Source: Ancylostoma caninum
Lineage: Eukaryota; Nematoda; Chromadorea; Rhabditida; Ancylostomatidae
Assembly (NCBI GenBank): GCA_037903475.1
Contig: JBAJFG010000475.1
Coordinates: 1,178,001-1,242,000, forward strand
Direction: 5' to 3'
Length of the DNA stretch: 64,000 bases
A program made the position numbers and the translations under genes. Positions within the stretch are counted from its first letter, which is position 1. Each line of letters opens with the position of its first letter. Below, piece after piece: positions 52,970 through 64,000 of the stretch. Below the pieces are notes generated by a model that was not told the origin of the DNA, did no database searches, and was given only the letters and a program-made list of their open reading frames with translations.

Positions 52970-55900
52970 GTGTACCTGAGCAGCCGTTATGAGCTCCGTT
53001 CAAGTTCAGTCGAAGAGCGGACGTTTTAATGCGATCGCGGCTTATACGGGAATAATGCTGATTTAAGCGTCTTAGCTTTCGAATGAGACTTAGGAATTCG
53101 TGGATTTTTTTGCATCCGCTGTGAAGCTGGAGAATAGAATTCTTCTGCAGATTTTGCTAGTAAGAAATTCGAACGCTATAAGAAGTTATCAATGGGAAAG
53201 TGCGTGGGTACCATCTAGCACAGCCAATTCAATTCCTTTGCTGAGGCAAAGGGCAGCTGCACTGAAGCCAGCGTCACTTTTTGGCTTCTTCCAAGCTCTT
53301 AGTTCACCGCAAAACGTCCACTTCACCCTTGTAAAGAATCCCGTGCAGTCTGCAGCTGTCGTGCTGGTCGATGGTCTATCCATATGCGCTTACGAACAAC
53401 CCAAACATTGAATTATTTAGACCTTGACTCCACGCTCGCTCAAAACTCCATCACCTAGGCACCGTTAGGGCACCTGAAAATACAATAAATCAGTTCTCAA
53501 GCTCCTGTTTGTACCAATGTGGCAAGGGCATTTTAGGAGGGGGGGGGTTATTCACTGATTTGCTACATAGACATTTGTTAAGAATTACTAAAACACATGG
53601 TTAACAGGATTACTTTTTAATAGCTTTGCTGATAAAATTCTGTTTCTAAGAATCTTTCTCTTGGGGCGAATTACCCGCTTCCTTTGCCCCCTTCTCCTCA
53701 CCCTTGCCCGGCTGCAACCAACTGGTGCTTATATATGCGAGTGCATCTGAGTAAACATGTGAATAAGTAAACAATTTGGCCACTGTGCAGCTGGATGACA
53801 GTACGGTATTCAATGCAGATTTTGTGGTGAAACGTGGGAATCAAGGTTATTCTGCCTTGACCAGCGGTGGTGTCGTTGTGAAGTGCTACGCACATAAACG
53901 ATGAACTGCCCGACATTTATCAGTTCTATGATCGTAAAATGTGCCACGCATTCAGAATTGTATCGACTTTTTAGTGCTTATTTTTCCAATAATAGAAGGA
54001 ATTGGGGTATCCCACGTATAAGGACATGTGTATTCTGATCGGAGGCGAAAATCACAAGTGTTCTGGCAATGTTAAAGGGTCCCGTCTCATCTATGTAGAA
54101 TCAACAGGTTTCTTCAGCTAAATGTGATGTCTTGCAATCTACACCTTTACTTGCCGTTGACTGAAAAAAGACCTTCGAACAGGAAGAATTTTCGGCTGGA
54201 GAACTCATTCACACGAGAAGAGCCGGCACATCACAACCAGACCACCCAGGACCGCTCAAGAATTCTGCCACAGGCCTCCGCAAGGATAAAATGCTTGACT
54301 GCCCCGCCGCCATGACATAACCTTTAGCCAGAAGCTGGCAAGAGGATTTCAGAACAAGGAAGAAAACGCAGTATTTATGAAACCAAAAAAAATTACTAGC
54401 TCCTTTGATAGGACCAGGATGTTGATTGATGCAAGTCATCTGTGAATATCATCTAATCTTCTCAGGCTATCCTGTTTTTTTCTTATTTGCTATGTGCTTC
54501 ACACATATGATTAAGCGCTTTCGACAATGTTGGCTTGCTCTCGGAAAAAGTCAGCGTCCACTCCAACGCAAATGTAGTCCAACGCCAATGAGCTCATTAC
54601 AGCGACTAAATCCATCGAAGATGTGAACACCAAGACTTCGCGTTATTGCATATGGTCCTTCCTTAGGTGTAATGGGAGCCAAGAATAAGAAAGATGTTGG
54701 CCGGATGAAAAAAAATATTTTAAAAAAGCAGGGAAGCAGAACTTGTATCCTCGCTCATTTAGGGGGCCCGGATAGCTAGAATTTCAAAAATTAGGCCGTC
54801 ATAAGAACAGTTTCGAATTTGGAACTTCAAAAACATGAATGCAAGAAATAACAATCAAAACAAGAATAAGATAGAAGCTGGTGCAAAAATGTTAGCAGTA
54901 TTATAAAGTATTTTATGTGTTTACCAAAATATCGTTCAAACCTCTGAGTGATGGCCAATAATGCTTGCGTGGGACCTTTTTTTGCTGAAAAAAAAAACGA
55001 AAACCAAAAATATGGTCAGAAGAGATTCTGCCCACTGGAAAATTTGGTTAGTAGGAAAAATGGTCGGGACAACCACGGTTGAAGTAAACCTTCTTTCCAA
55101 AGAGAATCCCTGTTCTTTTCCTGTCATCTCCCTACTGCAAAGAAGCGACAGAAAACGCTGGTGTATTCTTGTCGAACCTTCGTGATATCTAAGGTCGTGG
55201 GCAACATCTAGCCCATCAACCTTCCGAGTCTTTCATTTATTTTAGAATTGAATCTAGCCATTAGAAAGGCGCATCCTCAGACACAAGTGCCGCTAAGTAA
55301 CGCACTGTCAAAGACATCATCTGGAGAGAAGGCCTGTGAGACCTCATGTTTCCAACATTATTCTCTGCATCTCTGTCGAATTGAAAATTCACTATAATGC
55401 TTGTCACTTCGAATATGCAGACGCCATTTCAAAGCAATGTGCGTCACTGCTCAATTGACGCACCACAGTCGGATGATTTATCTCTTCTCCATGCACACAG
55501 CTAAATTGAAATTCGGGGATCGAAATCGAAGTGTCACAGATCTCCGTTTAGCCATGAAGAGCTGTAGTGATGCTAAGAAGCTGAAACAGCCACCGCAATT
55601 GTTATGAAAGCTTCACCACTTCTAACGGATACTGGAAATATGTATCAGGGTCAATCGTGGTGTTGGTAAAAATTCGACCCAAAACGACCCCCCCTTGTAA
55701 ACGGGAAAAATGCGACCCCCTCCAGAATATTTAATTTTTTTACGCTTCCAGTTATTGCATTGGGTTCGGCAATAGGTTCGTGCGGTTTTTTTCAACTCAA
55801 CTTTTTTACGAGAACTTGATCTAACTCCGATAGCATTTCACTTTTCAGGTCATCTTGTAGCGCTTGTTTTGCACCTTACAAGTATTATAACCAATTTAAC

Positions 55901-56380
55901 CAATTCCCGGAAAGACAGTTGCTGTGCCTATAAGGCATTTCTTACACCTCATCTGACAATGGGATAGTGATCGATAACAACGTGAAGAACGCAGATCTAA
56001 ATTTATTTATTTGTAGCACTTTGGGTGCGACAAAAAATACAAAGTGAGGTGTGGTCAGTAATGCTATCTCTGGAACTGAACAAAGAGTAGAAATCTGGAA
56101 CAGTTTGAAATACAAAAAAAAGGTGAAAATAAGACTAATATTTCCCTATGCTAGCTAAGATGACGTTACTCTGCAAAATTCTTAGATGGTGCAACAAACT
56201 CAAGATTCAAGAAATTCGTCACTGTACCATGCGTAGGGCTAATTTATGGTCAATATCAACAAAACTTCAGTCCTACCAACCAGTGATTGGCATGTTATCC
56301 ATCATTATATCCGGGCAAATAAACGCAGGGAAACGTCACTTCCCACGACTACATGGACATGCTTGGGAAATCTGACCATA
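52970..56380. other. Long gap, no supported gene
   Basis: Overlapping frames at 53100-53411 (plus, 103 codons) and 53189-53383 (minus) have no recognisable domain or splice sites. A G-run is at 53538-53547. The rest is AT-rich with poly-A runs. Confidence 0.4.
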
Positions 56381-57410
56381 GATTTTCGGATGTAAGGTGT
56401 TCCCTCCCCTAACAATCTAAGGTCAGACTTACCATGAAATGAATAGAAAGAAATGGTATAACAGTATTCATCACTGGTAAGCATCCAGCAAGAAAAACGA
56501 TGCTTCCAGAACATTTTAAAGATCTAGAAGACCCAAGAATCTTATGAGAGCATATAATTAGGGCTTTGCACCACACTGGGTACAGTGACAAAAAGACGAG
56601 TTAGTACCAACCAGTTGTGCAGCATATAAACTATGAAAGGCAACAGAAGAACCAACAGTGAGGAAGAGAGATACTTGAAAGATAGATCTTGCCATTAAGC
56701 ACCACCAGGGCTGGATTGCGGCTATGCAGACTTGTAAAGTTGCACAGAAAATTTCCAAGAATCTGAAAATATAACTAAACGTCACTGTTGGCAGATCCAT
56801 ATTCCAAATGAGGATGCTAAATGTCGAAGGAAGCGATTGCTCAGATCGAATGTTATTCTGAACAAACACATTTGCAAAAAACTGACCAAGAGCAATAGCC
56901 TTATCAATGTCAGTAACGTAGGTATTGTCAGATCCGTCTTCCAGAAGTGGAAGTTTAGCATGGTTCTTAATCTTATGTCTCAGATAGTTATAAAATCTCT
57001 TCTAACGGAAATTTGACAACTGACGTTCTCTAGAGCCGTGAATCTGCGAAAATGGTGATCGATATCTGATGTAACTTTTCTGTAAAATGGATTCTGTAGA
57101 GGATTTCGAAAAGTTCGAGAATTTCGGCCTTTTGTTCCATTAGATTTCGAATGTGCTGAAGATACCTTTGCAGATGTGGTTGTTTGAACCGAAATGGAAC
57201 AAACTTCCAGATCTTTGTGTAATATGACACTGAAGCGATAATAAAGGTCATCACAGGAAGCATAATCTTTGAATACATGGAACCGTTCCACTTTGGAAAG
57301 GTATTCAGACAGCAGCTGATAGTTGGTACGTCTATAGTCAGGTCTAGGTAGGTAAAAAAAAACATTCTGGTAAGCCATATCGAAAGCGAAACAGATCATA
57401 TTGTGGTCTG
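56380..57410 (-). pseudogene. Non-LTR retrotransposon fragment (endonuclease/RT linker)
   Basis: The 57399-56980 frame begins MICFAFD, the end of an endonuclease-type domain, followed by linker sequence YRRTNYQLLSEYLSKVERFH, NPLQNPFYRKVTSDIDHHFR and ENVSCQISVRRDF. A further frame (56869 on) reads VFVQNNIRSEQSLPSTF, comparable to the pre-RT region of the element at 38.3 kb. Stops and frame changes occur throughout and the RT catalytic core is not present. Assigned by layout and similarity to the 38.3 kb element. Confidence 0.65.
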
Positions 57411-57528
57411 AGTTATTTGTTGAAGTTTCAAAACGACAGGGGCGACAGTAGGAAAATTAACAAAAAAAAAACAAAGATCAATTCCAGAGATCACAATAAT
57501 CAAATATACAAGGATGTAAATTGAGATG

Positions 57529-58657
57529 CTACACGTTCTCCAACGCTTGCCCCACGGGCACTATCTGGATCTCGAAGTTGGCGTCCACTGGCAGGGAAAG
57601 CACGTCCGAGATAACCTTCATCTTCAGTTCTGCCACCTCCTCTGGAAGATCCCTCGGAACTTTCCAACAAAATGGCTTAAAAAGAGAAAATAAAAAATGA
57701 GAGAAATCTGGGGATCCAACCAAGCAACACTTCAACACACAGCAACACCGAATCCTGCGAATTTGTTGCCAACATCAGCCGCCTCCTTCTCCAATCGGAT
57801 TTCTATTGCGCCCATAGTTTCGCGAATGTACGAGGAGCCTAAATAGATCTCATTCGTTTAGCACAGTAACCATGAAGAGAAGTATTCAGTCACTGCTTTC
57901 TGTCACCTCCTCATGAGGCCTCTTCCTACCCTCCCCAAGAGCACGTCTGGAGGTTGGGCGGTGGGGTGCTTGATGCTGAAATAACCAATTAAAAAAGTAA
58001 AACGAAGTATTTACTTAGACTTGATCCTGACCTGAGGTGCTGCGAGACCGCAGACGCTCCAGCTGGCTGGGTGCCACCACAGTCACTGCGGGCGACGCTC
58101 CTACAGGTCGCTCGGCTCGTAGTCCTCCGTTGAAACGGAGGATGCTTGCTCGACCCCCTCCGCTGGTTCGGCTGCGAGGTTGGAAATACGCACGCTGAAA
58201 CAGCGGTGATGGCAACACCTAAAATAATGTTCAGAAGCGTACAAAGTAAACCACACAAACCCTTCCACCTTCGCAGTCTCCAAAAACTTCATGCCTTCCA
58301 TGTGAATCTATGGCTGTTGGGCTGCCGATCCAGTGGGACGCGCGATATTTCTTTTCCACGTATCCCTCAAGTTTTTCCACGTGGTCTTCACTTCTTCAAG
58401 TAAAATGAGAAATCAACACCTTCATCAAGAGCATGCTATTGTAAATCACCATAGTTCTGTTATTAAGTGAATTGGAAAAAAATTAAGAAGTGAAACTCAC
58501 GTGATTTCGTGTGCCCCATGCCTTCCACCTTTTGGTACATGCGATCCCAACACTGCGCCTTCACGTGGTTCAACCTGTACCCGTCCGAAGTCGAATCCCA
58601 AAGTTCTCTTTCATTCTCGACAGCTGTGATGACTTCGGAGCGAAACTGAGTCATCAT
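57529..58657 (-). CDS. MADF/BESS-type transcription regulator locus
   Basis: The first exon (58657-58501; ATG directly after TTTATTGTAG, donor GTGAGT) reads FRSEVITAVENERELWDSTS, then HVKAQCWDRMYQKVEGMG. The second continues VKTTWKNLRDTWKRN. Together these form a MADF DNA-binding domain of normal size. A TAG then interrupts the frame near 58308 before MEGMKFLETAK. Later exons give an acidic linker (NLAAEPAEGVEQASSVSTED), SQLERLRSRSTSG, IRLEKEAADVGNKFAGFG and a BESS-like end (LPEEVAELKMKVISDVLSL). MADF/BESS proteins are nuclear. The TAG and uncertain exon phases suggest a recent pseudogene or an annotation subtlety. Family A Tc1 copy 2 lies 240 bp upstream. Confidence 0.6.
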
Positions 58658-58894
58658 CTACAATAAAAATAATAATGCATCAGATTGTTGAAATAATTCG
58701 AGAATAATCTACGGATATTCAGTTTCTCCGGCTTTCGAAATAGTCAATACGAAGCATTTGATCATGAAGGCATAGTGAATATAGTGGGTCATCTATCCAA
58801 AGTGAAGTCAGCAACGACTTTAGAGCTCACTTATCATTGTGAAAAAAAGCTGAACTGAAAATAGGTTCGAATGGATGATTTATGAATCAAACTA

Positions 58895-60484
58895 CAGTGC
58901 GTATCAAAATTAAGTATCCACCCAAAAACTATAAGTAACAAAGTTGCAAAACATCCGATTGAGACGGAACCACTTCCATTCGCTTTAGTAAATACGACAA
59001 CACCTTACTAAAATATTCTTACATGGTCACTCATGTTTTCTCATAACGTACATGCTAGCTATCACATTTTGCTTGTATCAAAATTAAGTATCCACTTTCA
59101 AGCGGACTAATTTTGTTGATCTGAAAGTGGGTATAAAAGGCTGAAATTTTTGCAAAGTTCACCTATTGCTCTCTGCCAAGATTCTTTGCCGTCGAAACCT
59201 TCTAAGCTCCGTTGAACAGGCGCAAATTGAAGTCTTACATGACGAAGGATCCTCCAATCGAACAATCGCGGCTCAGTTGGGTCGCTCTCATGGATTTGTG
59301 GACAGGTATCTGCGAAACCCATCTACATACCACAAGCAGCCTAATTCCGGTCGCCCCAAGCTGCTAACCCCCAACGATAGCAGAATGATCAAGAGGCTGG
59401 AGTCGGATTCCACGTTGAGCCTCGCTCAGATGTGGGCTCAGTTGGATTTAAACATCTCAAGAATGACCATGTGGAGATCGGTCCGTCGGAACTGCAACAT
59501 CATAAGAGAAGTAATACTGAAGGCTCCACGCCTGAGCCCCTAGCACAGAGAAGCACCTCTGCTCTTCGCCAGAAATAACATGACAACGCAATGGGACAAG
59601 GCGCCTTAGATGATGATGATGTCGATGTTGAAAATTTATTTAGATTGATGTCAATTTAACAAATCTGATTTCCAGGTAATCTTCAGTGATGAAAATGAAT
59701 TCAATCTGGATGACCTAGATCGGTACCGTCATTATTGGAGGGACTTAAGGAAGGAGCCACTCATGTCCTCAAGGCGCACCTCTGGTGGCGGTTCGCTTAT
59801 GACTTGTGCCGCGTTCAGAAGTTCAGGAAAATTTGAATTGGCGCTTCTTTTTAGGAGAATGGACTCCTCCGAATATCAAGAAGTGCTGGGAACGCATTTG
59901 GTCCCTTTTTCAGAGGTATTCGGCGCCATTCTCTCGTTTTTCAGCAAAACAACTCCGCCGTCCACGAGTCTCATTCAAAGAGAATTGGCTTCAGGAGCAC
60001 TGCGTACATATAGTGGACTGGCCTGCGTATTTGTCAGACTGTAACCAAGTTGAGGTCATGTGAGGTATAATTGTACGCCACGTTTACCAGAATAAAAAAA
60101 CAGTACAGCACGGCTGACGACTTGAGAGCGGTGATGCTGGACGTTTGGGACCAGAATGACGACAACGCCACATAAAACCTAGTAAAAAGTATGCCACGAA
60201 GGGCTTTTGAAGTCATCCGCAACGATGGTGGACCAATCGATTGTTGGTTGTCCGGTTATAATGATAAATTTGTTCAACAGTCGTAAGTGGATACATAATT
60301 TTGATACAAACAAAAAAATTTCTTGTACAAGAATCCTGGACAAAACGGTGGAAATTAGTGGAAACAAAGGATATAGGGTTTATGCAATAAGAGAATCCTA
60401 TGGAGCAAGTTCCCTTTTGTGGTAACCAATATGAGCCAAAATATTGATCAACTCGGGGTGGATACTTAATTTTGATACGCACCG
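58895..60484 (+). mobile_element. Tc1-type transposon family A, copy 2
   Basis: 1590 bp, the same length as copy 1 and nearly identical to it. The left end is TA-CAGTGCGTATCAAAATTAAG. The right end is GATACGCACCGGA rather than GATACGCACTGTA, so the terminal base pair and the right TA have changed. Inner TIR copies are present at about 59077-59095 and 60286-60304. Inserted upstream of the MADF/BESS locus. Confidence 0.9.
59166..60173 (+). pseudogene. Tc1-family transposase, inactivated (copy 2)
   Basis: Same layout as copy 1: DNA-binding frame at 59166-59543, then a probable intron, FSDE, GGGSLMTC, FQQNN (Asn codon 59948-59950 replacing the second catalytic Asp), DWPAYLSDCNQVE and a TGA at 60061-60063 in place of the conserved Trp. 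It has its own TAG after RLSP (59541-59543). The shared substitutions must predate the separation of the two copies. Confidence 0.85.
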
Positions 60485-60566
60485 GAAGTAATAGGAATTC
60501 GCTAGGCGTGTCTATTTCTGCATGGGGGTTACGCTTACCCTGTTTCTGCGGACCCTCCCACCCTAA

Positions 60567-60992
60567 TCACCTGGATGTACATTGTTTCCTTCCATATCCG
60601 TGTTCTCTTCCCATTCCGTTTGTGTTTGAATGAACCACTCCCTCCTTTCCGTTTATATACACCGGTGGCCCCTTATCACTTGAATTACCACAACAACCAG
60701 TTGAGCCCAAATCATTCCGAGATAACATTCGCACTGAATCGGTTACACTCAATTCTTCATGACCACTAACTTCGCTCATATGGGAGGGCGTAAGTTCGTT
60801 CATATGGGAGAAAGCAACAACTACGGGATCGAGGGCATCCCAGGATAGCGTAAGAACTGCGTGGAAGGATACAGGTTTTATCAATCCATTTACACTTTTG
60901 TGCTTGCTTTCAACATACAGTATGCGAGCGAAGCGAGCATCAATAAAAGTCTGCAAGTCCGGCGTTAGCCGGACGGCCAGACTGGTATACAA
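60567..60992 (-). CDS. Doubtful 141-codon ORF
   Basis: An uninterrupted frame of 141 codons with ordinary composition (FHAVLTLSWDALDPVVVAFS) but no domain, signal peptide or splice framework. It begins close to a hairpin (TCCGGC/GCCGGA, 60958-60973). Could be a chance frame or part of an unknown repeat. Confidence 0.2.
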   Translation of the reverse strand: MYTSLAVRLTPDLQTFIDARFARILYVESKHKSVNGLIKPVSFHAVLTLSWDALDPVVVAFSHMNELTPSHMSEVSGHEELSVTDSVRMLSRNDLGSTGCCGNSSDKGPPVYINGKEGVVHSNTNGMGREHGYGRKQCTSR

Positions 60993-61493
60993 TAATACTG
61001 AATACTCTAAGATATTGCCAAACGACTGTCAACAGAATAATAGCGCAATTTTAAGACCTGTTCTACCGCCATAGGCAGAACTCATCAAGTAGCCGAGTGA
61101 TAGGGGACGGAGGAAAATGAGTAGAAAATCAGGGATCTATTAAAGGGAACTAGAAATTGGGGCATGGCAAAAAATAGCCAATCTCTGGAAAATCAATGAA
61201 AGCTATTGATATAGCTTTGAATTTTCGTGCAGCCAAACAGAAACAATACACCTTTCTCTAGACCACACCGCTGCTCCTCCAATCATCTCTTTACTATTGG
61301 GTGGATGGTATGCCATCCTGCTTTCTCAACCGGGCACGCGTCTGCATACACGAAGTTGAACTTGAACAACCTGGTTACTTCAGAATAGATAAAATTTGAG
61401 CAAGAAGTGCACTGTTGAGATGTGCAGAACGGAGTAGTACCACCTGAGAGGTCTCCAGTCATGGTTTTCATTGCAATACAGAATCACCTTAAA

Positions 61494-63891
61494 CAGTGCG
61501 TTTCATAATTCTAGGAACGCACGAATTTTCGCTGTAGCGCACTTCATCGTGAACCAATCGATCTGATTTTCTCTCCATTCAATTCAGGATGTGGAACACC
61601 CTCTATGGACTCACCATTCATCAACATCATTGATATATAATAGGGATACCTGGACTTGTTGAAACGATTTACCCAGAAAACGAAACTATCAGTGCAGTTG
61701 TTACAAGTGGGTTATTCCCTATCCAGTTCTAATCCAAACCTTCGGTTCTCCATACTGGTGAAGGCGTTCCAGAAGTGGTTCGGCCCAACATTGATCTTAG
61801 TTTCTCGAACTGTGCTTCAAAGTTTTTCAGCATGAAAATTCCAGATGCATTAAGCATGAAACCATCTAGAATTTGTTTTAGAAGCATTTTCCGCTAGAAA
61901 TGAGTGTTCACATGTGTTTTTGAGGTACAAGGCGTCGAGTTCGTGGCAGCTTTATCGTGCTGTGGTAGCGTGACCCATGGGGATGACTGTACTTTCTTCA
62001 ACCAATGCAAACTTTTGCCAGCGACAACCACTCAGATGTGGTGTCGAATGATCACGCAGGATTTGCTAAATGTCACCACTCTAAATTCTATTAGGTCGTC
62101 AAGTATGAAATGTCCGATTTTGGATGAGAAGATTTCGAGTCTTATTTCTAGAGCAAGATGCGGTATAGGATATCCGAATATGCTTCTGTACTATCCTCAC
62201 AGGCGTTTCCAACATCATGTTGAAAATTGAACATTTTCTCCCCCAAGAACTGAGCTAAAGGAGTTGTGGTCCAATAGAGCAAGGTTTGTCCAGTATAGCG
62301 AGTGGCAGGTGGGTCCTCACCCCTGTTCCCCTGGCTTAAGCAGCGTGGATTTGTGAAAAATGGTCAAAAATTGGCACCCATTTTTGAGGGTCAAACTGGG
62401 AAAAATTCGTTTACCGAACCACTTTTAGTGGTCATCATGGCTTGAGTACCTAAATAATACTGGATTATAAAGGACACACATTGCTGCTTACGCTGGCCTA
62501 GTTCGACTCCTAACCGCTTCGGCTACGGTTTCCAGCTCATCGACATCCAGGTTCATCAAAAGGCTCAATTTGGAGCTTCATGTCACCTGAGCGGAAATTC
62601 CCAAGCAAACGCTGTTCAGTGCATTTACTAGCCAAATGTCCCTTGACACTACCCAGATGTTCTCAGCTTTCTCAGCTCTAATGGCTGGAAAATGAAAGCG
62701 ATGCTCCAAAACGACACGATTTTTCGTCTTTGAGTAGTTCAACAAAAAATGCTTTCAAACGAAAATTCGAAAACTGATCAAAAATCATGGAAGTGATTTT
62801 AAAAGGAAGAAAATGTACCTTTATAGTGAAAATAAAGATGAGAAGAGATCTAGTAAATCTTCGAAGATAGAGACTGTCAAACTGACCGCTCATAAAACCG
62901 GACATTTCATACTTGACGAACTAATAATTGATACAAAGGCGATGAACAGCCTACGGCATGAACCAAATCCAATCGGCACTGCACATGGTCGCTTCCTAAA
63001 CCCCACCATGGAAAGGGAGCATATTTATGACCTTAATTCTTCAATAAGGCCTCTTTTCTGTTTGAATCGATCGATTCTCCCTTACTTTCTCTCTTCTCTC
63101 ACAATTCTCTCTACTCATAAGATCAGATCATCTTTCTGGAGAAAAGAATTAGTTTCTCAAGACGGTACTTGGGAGGCGAAATGGCTTGTTGTTCGAGCAC
63201 GTCATGTCGTGCACGGCGTAAGTTGTTCAACGTTTTTGTATCAATTAGAATTCAACGTATTCAAGATAGGGACATTCATCAAATCCTGTGTGATCATGCA
63301 ACACCATATCTGAGTGATTATCATAAATATCTCCCTTTCCATGATGGGGTTTAGGAAGCGACCGTGTGCAGTGTCGATTGGATTTCGTTCATGTCGTAGG
63401 CTGTTCATTGCCTTTGTATCAATTAGAATTTAGAGTGGTGACATTCAGCAAATCCTGCGTAATCATTCGACAGAACATCTAAGTGGTTGTCCCTGACAGA
63501 AGCTTGCTTTGGTTGAAGAAAGTGTTAGTCATCCCCGTGGCTCAGGCTACCACAGCACGATAAAGCTGCCACAAACTCGATGCCCTGTACCTGAAAAACT
63601 CTTGTGAACACTCATTTCCAGCGAAAAATGCTTCCAAAACAAATTCTAGACGGTTTCATGCTTAATGCATCTGGAATTTTCATGCTGAAAAACTTCAAAG
63701 CACAGGTCAAGAAACTAAGATCAATGTTGGGCCAAACCACTTCTGGAATGCCTCACCAGTTTGCAGAATCGGACGTTTGAATTAGCACTGAATAGGGAAT
63801 AACCCGCTGGTAGCAACTGCACTGTTAATTTCGGTTTTCTGCGTAAATCGTCTCATTAAGTTCAACTGTCCCTATAATTTTGAAACACTTG
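61494..63891. mobile_element. Composite long inverted-repeat element, Tc1-like ends
   Basis: The ends are CAGTGCGTTTCATAATTCTAGG and, inverted, CAAGTGTTTCAAAATTATAGGG. The arms are long (about 61494-62095 and 63430-63891), sharing inverted blocks such as TTCCAGATGCATTAAGCATG, GTTTTAGAAGCATTTT and GATCTTAGTTTCT. Between them, 62928-63025 (GATACAAAGGCGATGAACAG, then CGGCACTGCACATGG) is repeated inverted at 63340-63435, and a GATCACRCAGGATTTG unit occurs three times. No transposase is recognised; the 166-codon frame at 62813-63313 follows the repeats. Confidence 0.6.
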
Positions 63892-64000
63892 TATTTCTAT
63901 CTTTCTCTATAAAATATAAAAATCCCATATATTAATGATGTTAATGAAAAGTAAGTCTCTAGAGTCCTGAATTGAATGGAGAAAAAAAAATCAGATCGAT

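Noticed and set aside
52517..53003. Pair of long sense/antisense ORFs as an overlapping gene pair
   Set aside because: GC-rich DNA opens all frames; neither product has a recognisable domain.
1..64000. CRISPR array, bacterial operons or phage genes
   Set aside because: No regularly spaced direct repeats, no ribosome-binding-site-led gene clusters; content is eukaryotic with introns and non-LTR/Tc1 elements.
1..64000. Spliced-leader RNA, 5S rRNA or functional tRNA genes
   Set aside because: The nematode SL1 sequence and typical tRNA folds were looked for by eye and not found; only the degenerate tRNA-like segment at 21.6 kb.

Overview
The window looks like a stretch of a parasitic clade V nematode genome, hookworm-like (Ancylostoma/Necator type). 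This is inferred from the repeat content (RTE-type, CR1/jockey-like and Penelope-like retroelements, Tc1/mariner elements, many palindromic MITEs), from short introns with nematode-style 3' splice sites (TTTCAG or close variants), and from the lack of any bacterial gene organisation. No tool was run, so every homology call rests on motifs read by eye.

The window is repeat-dominated and gene-poor. 0-5 kb: exon-like ORFs sharing an LFPRP peptide repeat, plus a foldback repeat. 6.8-9.1 kb: a palindromic MITE and an inverted repeat that carries a hammerhead-ribozyme-like core. 11-16.6 kb: an inverted repeat, a TA-flanked MITE and three MITEs of one TTAA-flanked family. 16.8-19.2 kb: a full-length Tc1-type element (family A) abutting a truncated element of a second Tc1-type family (B). 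20.6-21.8 kb: a hAT-like non-autonomous element with clustered TGTCGYGA motifs and a tRNA-like segment. 23-30 kb: scattered minus-strand exon candidates. 30.3-36.3 kb: a mariner remnant, a GC-rich LTR-like element split by an RTE with a 13-bp target duplication, and a Penelope-like RT fragment with a degenerate hammerhead-like motif. 37-37.8 kb: minus-strand exon candidates. 38.3-42.6 kb: a CR1/jockey-like retroelement interrupted inside its RT active-site region by a family B Tc1 element. 43.7-45.3 kb: the best gene model, six phase-consistent minus-strand exons encoding an unrecognised protein with four hydrophobic segments. 45.5-51.7 kb: a piggyBac-like MITE, a likely first coding exon and a cluster of GC-rich palindromes. 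56.4-57.4 kb: a second non-LTR fragment. 57.5-58.7 kb: a minus-strand MADF/BESS-type regulator locus, possibly pseudogenised. 58.9-60.5 kb: a second family A element. 61.5-63.9 kb: a composite long inverted-repeat element.

No operon or pathway can be assembled. The functional theme is transposon nesting. Families A and B share an unusual architecture, with each TIR repeated about 175 bp inside. Both A copies share the same inactivating codons, which suggests they were moved in trans. Intergenic stretches not listed as features show no convincing gene by eye.
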